Assembly: GCF_958295425.1 (NCBI RefSeq)
Contig: NC_081142.1
Coordinates: forward strand, 15,191,821 to 15,255,820
Origin: Solea solea
Lineage: Eukaryota; Chordata; Actinopteri; Pleuronectiformes; Soleidae
Direction of reading: 5' to 3'
Length of the DNA: 64,000 nucleotides
Shown: piece after piece, positions 36,058-46,381 of the stretch
How positions within the stretch are numbered: position 1 is the first letter of the stretch
How the letters are laid out: each line of letters opens with the position of its first letter
Translations under genes and position numbers: made by a program
Notes under the pieces: model-generated
Told to the model about the DNA's origin: nothing
Seen by the model: only the letters and a program-made list of their open reading frames with translations
The model's database searches: none

Positions 36058-36357
36058 ATGTTCAGGCTGGGGACAGACATAGGAAACTCATCCCAGACCA
36101 TGGATATCTGTGATGATGTGGAACCTTTTAGTCAAACTCTGTTGACGGTTGACTATGGGGTGCTCTGTGAAATTTTGGGAGGATCCCCCAACCCTTCATC
36201 CCCGGCTGTCCCTCCCGCAAGAGGGTTCAACAGCAAACTCCAGGCGATGGAGAGTGGAGGTGCTCAAACCCTGTGCCAACAACCACTGCATAGTCAAACT
36301 ATTGTGCAGTCAAGGAGTCACCAAAATGGACAGGCAGGTGCTCACAGTCAGGGACAG
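36058..36357 (+). repeat. array exon unit 1 (most diverged)
   Basis: 100 codons. It aligns with units 2-5 from 'GVLCEILGGSPNP' onward and ends 'SHQNGQAGAHSQGQ' at a GTAAGA donor. Its first third is shortened and unlike the others. The AG before GCTGGGG at 36,065 is out of phase with the acceptors of units 2-5, so this unit may now serve as the first coding exon. Confidence 0.75.
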
Positions 36358-39300
36358 GTAAGACACTATGTTGGAGAGGCAGTCGTGTCGAAATGTGTGT
36401 AACTGGCAGTGGAAAAAAAGCCCATATTCCCTGGCAGAACACAACGGAATTGCGAAAAAAGAAAACAAATCTGATCTTATTTACATCAAAAATTCCCGGC
36501 AAACACATATGAGGCCTTCATCTAACAAGAAAACAAAAAAAAAAAATGTATTCAAATAAGGAAAGGTGAGTACCACTTGCCTGGTGTATGACACTAAGGG
36601 AAGAGGTAAAGCTGGAGTCACCCATAAGATTCCAAACCCCTGTTTGGACTCCTTTAGCATCTTGGTGCCATGTTGAAGTCTTGTTAAGCGAAGTTCAGAG
36701 CGGTGAGGAAGTCATCTGCAAGACCAGGTGTCTGTCAGACAAGACCAGGTGCCAATCACACTGGTTTCCACTCACGTGTCGTGCTTTGTTGTCTATGTTC
36801 CCTCATTTTTTTTGATAGAAATACTTAAAATAATCACTGTGGGTGGGTGGACGGATGGACAGACAGACACATGTTCGAAATAGTAGTAGGTAGAAGTATA
36901 AACTTAGATGTTCCTATAACACACACAACTTTGTCAGTGGGACTACTTTATCGCATCGCCAAATATTTACACAATATTTTATGCAAAGTTCTTAATGTTC
37001 TCAGTGCATCAGAAGAATATTTCTTTATTTTTCTAGAGCTGAAACGATTAATCGATTATTAATTGATTACTAAATTAATCGTTTAACGTTTTCTGACATT
37101 TTATGGACCAAACGATTCCTCGATTAATCATGAAAATGATCAACAGATTAATCGGTTATGAAAATAATCGTTAGTTGCAGCTCTATATTTTTCCTTTTAA
37201 TGGCAATTGATGGTGACACCTAGCAAAGGTGTATGAAATTCCCTACCAAAACTTGCCATGGCAACCCAGATCAAAGGTAGACTGGAGATATTCAGTCCAA
37301 AAATGTCTAAAAATTATATTTTTATTAATCAATCACTGTCTAATCACTGTCTAAAAACCAGGTCTCTTTTACTGTCACAGGACCTGGGCACAGCACATCA
37401 GAGTCTGAGCAGACTAGAGACCGAGCTGAGAGCGTCAATGCAGTCCATGGATCCACGTAATGATTTGGAGCTCATTATTCAGAGGATGTCAGGGGGAGAG
37501 TTGCCGGACATCGACTTTGAGGTGCTCCATAAAATTTTGGGAGACTCACCAAACCCTCTACATCCTCTGAATGTCCCTGCGATGATGGGGTTCAGCACCC
37601 AATCTCAGGGAGTGGGAAGTGGGAGCAGAGGGAGCAGCAAACCACAAGGAGCAGATCCATCCAGCCTCCATCAACCGTCAATGACGGCTGCTGGACAGGC
37701 TGCTTCCACTCTGAGCCAACGCTTGCTGCATAATCAAATTATGATGCAGTCAAGGGGTCACCAAAATGGCCAGGCAGATGCTTACGGCCAGGGACAGGTA
37801 AGATACGAGATTAGCGATTCACGAGTCATGTAGAATTGTATCAATATTTCTAGCAAGGGACAAGGTTAAGGACGGCAAATGGGAAAGCAAGGCTTTGCTT
37901 ATCAGTAAGCTTAAAGGTGTTATATGTGATATTTAGACACACAATGACCATGATAAGGGCCACACGTTTAGTGTAGTGGTTAGCACTCTTGCCTTCGCAG
38001 TAAGAAGACCTGGGTTTGTGACCTGATCGGAACTAGAACTGACATTTTGGAAGACCTAAAATGCTTCTTCTTTGCTCTAAGAGCAAAAAAGAGCAGATCA
38101 GGAAAGTTTCCATGTAGATATGGCCTCAGGTCACCTGCTCTGCTGAGTTGTGTTTTCTCCTGGTTAATGTAGCTGTCTTCTTTTACTCCTTTTTCAAACC
38201 ATCTGTCTTTCCCATACAGATCCTCATCCCATTGCATTGCATAAACCACACTACTGTGTGCCACTGTTTCATTCAGTCAATTTTCAACACCCACAGATGT
38301 CATTTGTACTTTAAACTGTTCAATATAAAAGTGTCTAAAAAAAACAGCTTTCTGTCAATGTCATAGGAGCACAGCACAGCAAATCAGAACAGAGTAGAAA
38401 GAGAGCTACACGCGTCAATGCAGGTGATGGATCTGAGTGAGGATTTGGAACTCATCTCTCAGAGGATTTTGAAAGGAGAGTTGCCAGACATTGACATTAA
38501 AGTGCTCCGTAAAATTCTGGGAGAATCACCCAACCCTCTACCTCCTCCTAATGTTCCTGCTGCAACAACACTGGGAGCAGCTCCATCCAGTCTTCATCAA
38601 CCATTAATGTCTGCTGCTGAACAGGCTGCTTCCACTCTGTGCCAACAACTGCTGCACAGTCGAGCTGCCGTGCAGTCAGGGGGTCACCAAAATGGCCAGG
38701 CACAGGTAAGACACTTAATTAGAGATGATAGAGTCATGTCAGATGTTACATGTTAATGTATTCATTAAGTGTAAGGTTTAGGCCAACACAAGAGAATGAA
38801 AAGATTTGTTTTAATCTAAAATCTTTAAAACAAATCTTCACTTTGTTAGGATTCTTCTTCCCACATCATGAAAGCTTAAAAGTTTGAAGTTGAAACTTAG
38901 TAAACATGAAACATTTAATATGAATGCTTAAATACTACTACTTTTTATACAATTAATTAATTAATTCATTCATTCATTCATCTTCTACTGCATTATCCTC
39001 CATATGAGGGTCTCGGGGGGTCCCAGCTGACATAGGGCAAAGGGCAGGGTCACACCCTGGACAGGTCGCCAGTTCACTCTCACACCTGGAATTTGAATTT
39101 GATCCTTGATGCTGTTCAATTTAAACCTGCTTTCTGTTCCTGTCACAGGACCTGACCGAGGCAAATAGGAGTTTGACCAAACTAGAGAAAGAGTTGGGAG
39201 CATCCCTGCAGGGGATGGATCTGCGTGAGGATATGGAGCTCATCACTCCGATGATGCTGAAAGTAGAGATGCCAGACATCGACTTCGACGTCCTCCGTAC

Positions 39301-42144
39301 AATTTTGGAAGAATCACCCAACCCTCTAGCTCCTCCCAACGTTCCTGCTGCGACAGGGTCGAACAGCCAACATAAGGCAGTGAGAAGTGGGAGCAGTGGG
39401 AGCACACCACTGGGAGCAGCTTCACCCAGCTTCCACCAGCCATTAATGTCTGCTGCTGAACAGGCTGCTTCCACTTTGTGCCAACAACTGCTGCACAGTC
39501 AAGCCATCCTGCAGTCAAGAGTTCACCAAAATGGCCAAACAGGTTCCCACAGCCTGGGACAGGTAAGAAACGAGATTAGAGATGGAGTCATGTAGAAATG
39601 TCAATCAATATGGGTGATACTTAGAGGGGCTATATGTAAGAAATGCATCATTAAGAGAATAAGAAAAACAGGCGTCACTGGTAACAATGTTGCAGCCAGT
39701 ATTGCAATAAAACAAAAGTTTGCTTGCAGGCCACAATCTCTGTTTACCAGTCACCCATTAATGCAGATAATAGCACTTCAAAACATAGGATGCAAAGCAT
39801 TGTTACTCAAAATAGTGAGCTGCAGCTGTAGGTCTGAAATACCAAACGTTACCAAACCTAACAAGTCTCACTACTCCTCTCAAAAACATCTGGGGGCAGG
39901 CAGGGACAGTGGCCCTAACATGGGCTAGGAAATCTGTTCTACCCATATCATCTTGTAGTCTACAGTTTATAATAGTGTCTAAAAGCAGCTTTCTGTCAAT
40001 GTTACAGGACCTGGGCACAACACATCCGACTCTGAGCAGACTGGAGACAGAGTTAGGAGCATCAATGCAAGCGATGGATCTACACGAAGATTTAGAACTC
40101 ATCACTCATAGGATTTTGAAAGGAGAGTTGCCGGATGTTGATTTTGAGGTGCTCCGTAAAATTCTGGGAGAATCGCCCAACCCTCTACCTCCTCCTAATA
40201 TTCCTGCTGAGACAGGGTTCAACAGCCAACCTCAGTCAGTGGGAAGTGAAAGTACTGGGAGCAAAACACTGGGAGCAGCTTCATCCAGCCTCTATCAGCC
40301 ATTAATGTGTGATGCGGAACAGGCTGCTTCAAATTTGTGCCAACAACCGCTGCATATACAAACTATTATGCAGTCAGGGGGTCATCAAAATGGCCAGGCA
40401 GGTGCTCACGGCCAGGGACAGGTAAGTCAGAGATGGATTCATGAAGAAATGTATCTATCATCATGAGAAATATGAATGGTGTAAGGCCAACACGCGGGAA
40501 CTGATAAGGATTAAGATTGTAGGTTAAATATACAAAAAAGTAAGTAAAATTAGAAGACAGAGGTATTTTTATTATAATTTTTTTTTTTAGATACTTTATT
40601 AATCCCCTTAGGGAAATTATTCTCTGCATTTTGACCCATCCTAGAATTAGGAGCAGTGGGCTGCCACACCGAGTAGCGCCCAGGGAGCAATGGGGGTTGG
40701 GTACCTTGCTCAGGGGTACCCCAGCCCTTTCGAACTGGTAGGGACTTGAACCGGCGACCTTCCGGTTACAAGCCAAGTTCACTTTCCACTTGGCCACAGG
40801 CTGCCATTGATAAAGTTTTTGTAACATTTACAGCCTTCCAATGTGACGAAATGTTCTAGAAAACTAACTTCCTTCCCTCTTCCTCTCTCTCTCTTTCCAC
40901 ACAGTTCCTGCCATATCAGCATCCTGTTTACCACCCTCCAGGAATAGATCCCTCAGTAAGACCCTGGTTACAGTTACACACACACACACACACCATGTAG
41001 ACCTTCACATCTTCCACAGGAGGCAGATGAGTGAGCCTGTACTGTTCACTGGGTTGCCCAGTTGGGAACCACACACAAGCACACTCTCGCCTCAATTTAC
41101 GTAATCATTTGAGTTAATCAATGTGAGTTAAAAATGAATATTTTCCCTGTTAAACAGGAATGCTACAATGCAATTCCTATCCACTAATATGTGCGTGTGC
41201 ACCTATTAGAGCCCAAGCACAAATGCCAGGGGCCGAAACAGTGGAGGTCAGGTCTGGTGAAAATGCGATATTGGCATAGTGCCCTACACGATGCATTGCA
41301 CCAGGGCTCAATACTGCCCCCTAAGGGGGAACGTGGATGGAGCAAGCCAAGATTAAGTTGCACCAAATTTCTTAAAACTTGGTTGGAACTTGTTATTGTA
41401 ACGGGTCGGGGGAGGACCCAAATGCACCACACGTAGGCAGACAGACGGTCGGTAACGACTTTCATTCTTCATCTTTTCAACGGACAGTTCAAAGACGGCA
41501 CAATCATATAACCTTGCTTCGTGGGGTGCAGGTGATCGTAGGTGATCCCTATGGCTGAAGCAGCAAACAGACACTGAGGAGATAGCAGGAAATGGACCTG
41601 AGGCTGAGCTGTTCCGTCACAGCAAGCAAACCGAAGACAGGCGGGGAGCAGGCAGAATCCGTAGTCAGGGGCGGAAGGCTGGGTCGATCGCCGGAAGACA
41701 AACAGAGCAGACAGGTCGGGGACAGGCAGGGTCGATACTGGGGAATCAGTCCAAAAAACGCTGGAGAGACTAGTGCAAACGACATAGAACAATCTGGCAG
41801 TGACTGCATAGTGGAGAGGAGTGTATATAGTGCGCTGATTAGTGATCAGGTGCAGCTGCTGTGAACAGGTGAGTGGAGTCGAGCTGATGAGGAGGGAGTG
41901 GCTGATGAGGAGGGAGTGGCTGGTAGGTGATGAGAAGGAGGGAGAGAAGAACCGTGAGGGGGAATCATGACAGTTATAGCCCAAGAGGCTCAAAAAAATA
42001 AATTGTGACCACAGCCACAACTCAACAGGAAGTCGGCCATCTTGTTTTCTATTATTTTTTTGGGGTGAAAAAAACTATAGCACCTGTCTAAAAGCTGTAC
42101 ACAAGCTATATATTTAACTTTGTGGTTGAATATGTATATGATAT

Positions 42145-42183
<39 letters not shown>

Positions 42184-44530
42184 ACAGTTCCTTTCATTAA
42201 GGCTAAATAACGGGGTCTTGCAAATGCCTGCAATTGGAGTCGTGTAAGTAACATGAGTCTACTCAAACTGTGGTATCTTCAAACACAGTGTTTCTGCTTC
42301 TTACGTATCTACCTGATTTTGTTTTTGTAGAAATGGAGAGGTGGTCTATGGGGTTCCACCAGATGTAAAATTAACAAGTTATGTGAACCTTTTGCCGCCG
42401 TCCCAGAACAACATCATGGCAAAGTAAGTTGCACCTGCTTCATTGCTGTTTCTGGAAGTCTTTACAGCTCACACTCATCTCGTGTTTTCTGTCTGTATTA
42501 CTACAGTAAGCGAAGGTGTGGGAGCAGTGAGGACGACGGGCGGCCATACGTTAAGAAGCCGCCTAACGCTTTCATGCTGTTTATGAGGGAAAACAGGGCA
42601 AAGGTCGCCGCTAATCACAGTGCAGCCGCCAATTCCCTCCTCGGACAAATGGTGACGCTCACATTTCATCACAGTACACTCAGTCTTGTATAAAGTGGCT
42701 AAAAGCGATACTTGAGTAAAAGTACAAGTATCTCACCAGAAAATGAGAAGTAAAAGTCTTAAAGTACATGACACTTACAGTACTTAAGTGCAATAAAAGT
42801 AATTTTCTGATATAAAATGTGCTTTTCAAAGTAAAAGTATTAAAAAAGTGAGGAGTTAGGATTGAAGGATTAAGCCATGGTGGCTCAGTGGTAGGGCGAG
42901 TTGTCTTTCAACTGGAAGGATGTGGCCTCAATTCCTGGCTCTGCAACTCCAAAAACTATAGAATAAAGCAGCTCATCAATACTAGAAAATCTCTATATAA
43001 ATACAGACCATTACCAACTCTTCTTTGCCAGAAGTGGTGAATGAGAGCTACTGAGTACAGTATTGTCATGCATTGGCAGTATCTAGAAAAAGAAAACAAC
43101 ATGTCATTTCTTCTTTCCATATATTTTCACATCCTGAAAGAAGAGGATTTCCACCGTTTGAACCTATAAATGTGCATCTGTTCAAATCTTTTTGCCGTCA
43201 CGTTTGTTTGTGCCTGTGCAGTAGCACGTTTCTGCACGTGTGTTTGTGTGTGTGTGTGTGCACTGACAGCGTGTTGTCTGAGTCCACAGTGGAAGTCGAT
43301 ATCAAAAGAGGACCGAGTCAAATATAAAGAAAAGGCAGAAAAGGAGAAGCTGCTCCACATAATGCGGTTTCCCGACTGGTCGTGCAAAGACAACTACGTA
43401 TGAACACTACACACAACTCACACAATCACAGTCGCCCCGATCACCGCAATGAGGTTTTTATCCGTTGATTTTTCTTTTTGTAGGGAAAGAAGAGAAGGAG
43501 GATCAGGAAGAAGCTTCCCAACATAACTATAGGTAAGACAATATTTCTCCATCAGTGTGTTTTCATGTGATATGTGTATGTAAAAATATACAATTTGTTC
43601 CTTTGTGGGCTTTTAAAAATTAATGTTTTATAATATGAAAATGTATACATGTGTAATCACAGTATATCTCTTTACTATGATAACAATTCTTTCTATTGCA
43701 GAGCTTGTGTTGAATTTTCATCAATTGTTTTCCCCTTTTTGTGGCTTTTTTCTTTGATTATGTCTATGTCTTATTATTACATAAATGACATTCATATTAT
43801 TGATAATCCATGGATAAAATGAGGAAAACTCTTAATTAACCAAATACAAATTAGAGATTACAGTGCAGTTGAGTACAGAGTTCATTTAAACTAGATTTAA
43901 ACTAGACTGGGCAATTAAATACAAAGCTCTTTTATGAAATATAATTAAAGAAGGATCATTGCTCAGTTCTGAAATACTCAAAAAAAACGTTACTTCTTTT
44001 GATATCTGCAATCAAACAACATGTTGTTATTCAAAACGTGAACATTATAAATGATTAATTGTTGGAATTGTTCAGCATACAAGCTATAGAGTGATTTCCT
44101 ACAAAATGAAATATATTAGATATTACTATTAAATGTTAAGACACACCCGACCTTGTATCAGTCCCTCCGCGATTTCATTTTGCAAGCTGTTTGTGATTGT
44201 TTGGACAAGAGAATTGCATAAATGAGGTTTTCCAAAAGAAAAAAACAAGGAGCAAATCATGTTGCTGTGTTTTTAAGGCATTTTTGTGATAAAATTGTTC
44301 AAATAAATAGTTGATAAAAATATATAAATAAATAAAGGCTTACAACAGGCCTATCCTGTCAGAGCCAAACACCTCCTGTTTCAGTGTCATCATGTTTTGG
44401 TTAATAAAAAATATCTTTCAAGCCAGAATTAAAGTTCTAGTTAAAATGATGTTGTTGATTTATGTAATGTTGAATGTAGAGTTCTCATCGTCCTGACTGA
44501 GATTCAGCCTGTGTGCGTGTGTGTGTGCGT

Positions 44531-44573
<43 letters not shown>

Positions 44574-44695
44574 CGTGTGTGTCAAAATGGTCAAGTTTAG
44601 GGCTAGGATTTGAATTGTGTTCAGGTTAGGGTTAGGGATAATGCTTTGTTTAGGCTGGAAGTCAATACAGCGACGCAAATCCGTGTGTGCATGCA

Positions 44696-44727
<32 letters not shown>

Positions 44728-45993
44728 ACTGACCAAGTCCTCTGTTCATTAGAAAATATTGTGTTTTGTGAAGACATGAGCTGGACTTTCACCAAAAGGG
44801 GGAGCCTCTCAGTAAAATTGCGGGTACATCGGTTGTGATGAGAGTGTCCTGCAGCTCAGTGTGTCTGTGGAGAGGAGAGACAACAGCTGCAAGCAACTTT
44901 TTGGACGACCCTCCATTTGAGAAAGGCCGGTAAGTGCTAGTATGTTAAAGAGGAAAAGTCAGCACCTTACAGGATATATTCCAAATCCCTCTAGAGAGTA
45001 AGTGAGTAATATTTAGTAAATATAATGCTGGTTGCAGGGGAAAGGAATGTGATAAGGCAATAGCTATCACAGGAGAAGCCAACCTAGATTCATGTCTGAC
45101 TGGGACAAATGGGTTAACTTAACTGTTAAACCTTGTGCTTCTGTTTGTTTGTTTTTTTGTTTGTTGTTGTTTTTTTAAATTCTGCTCCCTATTTGTGTTC
45201 TGTGTTCAGCATTACTGTTTGTGTATGGATATACAAAGACATGAATATTGGTGTTTAAAGGTACATTTATTGTGGTTGGAAACTTAAAAATGAGACTTCA
45301 AGACTCTTAAATGTGTTCACAATAAGACAAACGGTAGAAGGGGGAAAAATTACAACAAAAAAAGTGCTTCAATATCTATATATATATATATATATAAAAT
45401 GCATTTGTTTAGTAAGCATCATCCAATGATTTAAGCGGCATTTACACTGAGCGGTGCAAGTGACCCAATTCTGAAATGTTCCAGATATGACCCATGACAG
45501 TGCACACAGTCATGGGTCATAGATACAGAAATTCTCAGATCAGATTCGGGCCTCGTTACAAAAATCAAACACGACTGCGAATGATGTACAAACAAATGTA
45601 TACTTATCTAAATTCCCAAGACTTTCCTTCAACCAGTGCAATGGAGGACGAGGGCTCAGGACAGTGGACTCATTCTGAGATGTCATGCCCTTTAAGCCTT
45701 TCCAAATTGCATAATAACACAACTTTCACTTCCATTTCAGCCTGTTAACCATTTTCAGCCACACCCACCCTGTGGTGGGTTTTGTCCCAGTGTAAATGTT
45801 TCAGATATGGGTCACTTTTGAAAGACAATGGGCGTCAAGACCTACAGTTTTTTAAGTACAGCCTAAGTGAACTCCCAGTGAACTGACCAGTGTGTTTGTT
45901 TGTGTTGCAGCGTCACCATCAGACCCTGACATCAACCAGACGGTGGTTATGGACACTTCTGCCCCAGACCTCAGTGACGACACAAGTGTGTAG
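36058..45993 (+). CDS. TCF/LEF-related HMG-box protein with five-fold exon array
   Basis: Twelve exons joined in phase: 36,058-36,357; 37,381-37,797; 38,367-38,705; 39,149-39,562; 40,008-40,421; 40,905-40,955; 42,188-42,243; 42,331-42,423; 42,507-42,651; 43,290-43,397; 43,484-43,532; 45,911-45,993. This gives about 822 residues. Exons 1-5 are homologous repeat units (residues 1-628). Residues about 708-779 form an HMG box starting YVKKPPNAFMLFMRENRAKV, with WSCKDNY at the end and a basic tail GKKRRRIRKK, the hallmark arrangement of TCF/LEF factors. The HMG-box intron (42,652-43,289) sits just before a conserved Trp, as in TCF/LEF genes. Compared with LEF1/TCF7 the box is about four residues shorter between helices 1 and 2. 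No N-terminal beta-catenin-binding motif or C-clamp was seen. Likely a nuclear DNA-binding protein; its target genes cannot be inferred. The start is uncertain: I chose ATG 36,058; ATG 36,100 or an exon at 35,872 are alternatives. A poly(A) signal AATAAA lies at 46,149. Confidence 0.85.
37034..37185. mobile_element. miniature inverted-repeat element
   Basis: Ends TAGAGCTGAAACGATTAATC and TAATCGTTAGTTGCAGCTCTA are imperfect inverted repeats. The interior is rich in ATTAATCG motifs. This is a well-known style of teleost MITE. It lies in the intron between array units 1 and 2. Confidence 0.75.
37381..37797 (+). repeat. array exon unit 2
   Basis: 139 codons, phase 0 at both ends (CACAG acceptor, GTAAGA donor). 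Reads DLGTAHQSLSRLETELRAS, then an acidic block with ELPDIDFEVLHKILGDSPNP, a Ser/Gly-rich linker, and ends 'GHQNGQADAYGQGQ'. Confidence 0.9.
37958..38035 (+). repeat. SINE family A head fragment, copy 6
   Basis: Only the tRNA-like part remains: TAGTGTAGTGGTTAGCACTC, then GACCTGGGTTTGTGACC. Located in the intron between array units 2 and 3. Confidence 0.65.
38367..38705 (+). repeat. array exon unit 3 (shortened linker)
   Basis: 113 codons, phase 0/0. Starts EHSTANQNRVERELHAS instead of DLGT..., keeps ELPDIDIKVLRKILGESPNP, lacks most of the Ser/Gly linker, and ends 'GGHQNGQAQ'. Confidence 0.9.
38956..39090 (-). repeat. SINE family A, copy 7 (tail half)
   Basis: Reverse-strand fragment with an (ATTC)n tail, 'CAGCTGACATAGGGCAAAGG' and 'ACACCCTGGACAGGTCGCCA'. 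Located in the intron before array unit 4. Confidence 0.75.
39149..39562 (+). repeat. array exon unit 4
   Basis: 138 codons, phase 0/0. Contains MPDIDFDVLRTILEESPNP and LGAASPSFHQPLMSAAEQAA. Ends 'VHQNGQTGSHSLGQ'. Confidence 0.9.
40008..40421 (+). repeat. array exon unit 5
   Basis: 138 codons, phase 0/0. Starts DLGTTHPTLSRLETELGAS, contains ELPDVDFEVLRKILGESPNP, and ends 'GHQNGQAGAHGQGQ'. Closest in overall design to unit 2. Confidence 0.9.
40586..40806 (-). repeat. SINE of a third family
   Basis: On the reverse strand a tRNA-like head with CCGGTTCAAGTCCCTACC leads to a 3' end reading GGGGATTAATAAAGTATC plus an A-run. Full-length in appearance, in the intron after array unit 5. The minus-strand 153-codon open frame over it is not a gene. 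Confidence 0.75.
41397..41972. mobile_element. solo LTR of an LTR retrotransposon
   Basis: The 576-bp segment begins TGTAACGGGTC, ends ATCATGACA (TG...CA), and is flanked by the exact 5-bp duplication GTTAT (41,392-41,396 and 41,973-41,977). No internal retroviral or gag-pol coding sequence is present, so it is either a solo LTR left by recombination or a very short LTR element. It lies in the intron between exons 6 and 7 of the HMG-box gene. A 183-codon minus-strand open frame runs over it and is treated as chance. Confidence 0.75.
42148..42180. repeat. (GT)n microsatellite at a splice acceptor
   Basis: GT repeat ends directly before TCCACAG, the acceptor of HMG-gene exon 7 (42,188). Confidence 0.9.
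42680..43030 (+). repeat. ACTTTTACTCAAGTA-type repeat plus SINE family B
   Basis: About 42,695-42,845 reads 'GATACTTGAGTAAAAGTACA' and onward, as at 27,010-27,160. A SINE B copy (GGCGAGTTGTCTTTCAACTG) follows at about 42,876-43,020. The block lies wholly inside the intron that splits the HMG box. Confidence 0.7.
44516..44727. repeat. GT-rich microsatellites with telomere-like motif between
   Basis: (GT)n at about 44,516-44,582 and again at 44,698-44,727 flank 'GGTTAGGGTTAGGGATAA'. The same arrangement is a common dispersed fish repeat. It lies in the last intron of the HMG-box gene. Confidence 0.7.
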
Positions 45994-46148
45994 TGAGGGG
46001 TCCATCAAAACAGAAATACAGCACTTTTTGGGGCCAGATGGTTCAGACCGGGTTCAGACTAATATCCACAAATGATTTGTCGAGCTCGGGGTTTGGCTTG
46101 GACGTGACAATGTTCAAATTTTTTTTTTTTTTTTTTAATGAAACATAG

Positions 46149-46154
46149 AATAAA
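46149..46154 (+). terminator. poly(A) signal of the HMG-box gene
   Basis: AATAAA 156 bases after the TAG stop at 45,991-45,993, just after an AT-rich stretch with a T-run. Confidence 0.6.
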
Positions 46155-46381
46155 ATAGGGAGAATTTAAATAGCTATTTTTAACAAATTTTTAGAAATTT
46201 TATTGAAAGTAAATGAAAAGATTTACTAAATAGGTGTGTGACGAGTGAATGAGTGTTAATAAGTAGAAAGTGATTTGTGATTGAGCCAGTGTTTCTGTTT
46301 AGAACCAGAGTAAACTATTTGCAGCAGCACATTGAACGCAACACACAGGCTATAGATGTTGTGATATGTTTAGTGGAACTA

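Noticed and set aside
36588..36815. 75-codon + strand frame between array units 1 and 2
   Set aside because: No similarity to the units and no splice sites that keep the frame; treated as intron.
40366..40827. 153-codon minus-strand open frame
   Set aside because: It covers a SINE and the antisense of array unit 5.
41469..42020. 183-codon minus-strand open frame
   Set aside because: It lies almost entirely over the solo LTR and has no domain, splice context or family resemblance.
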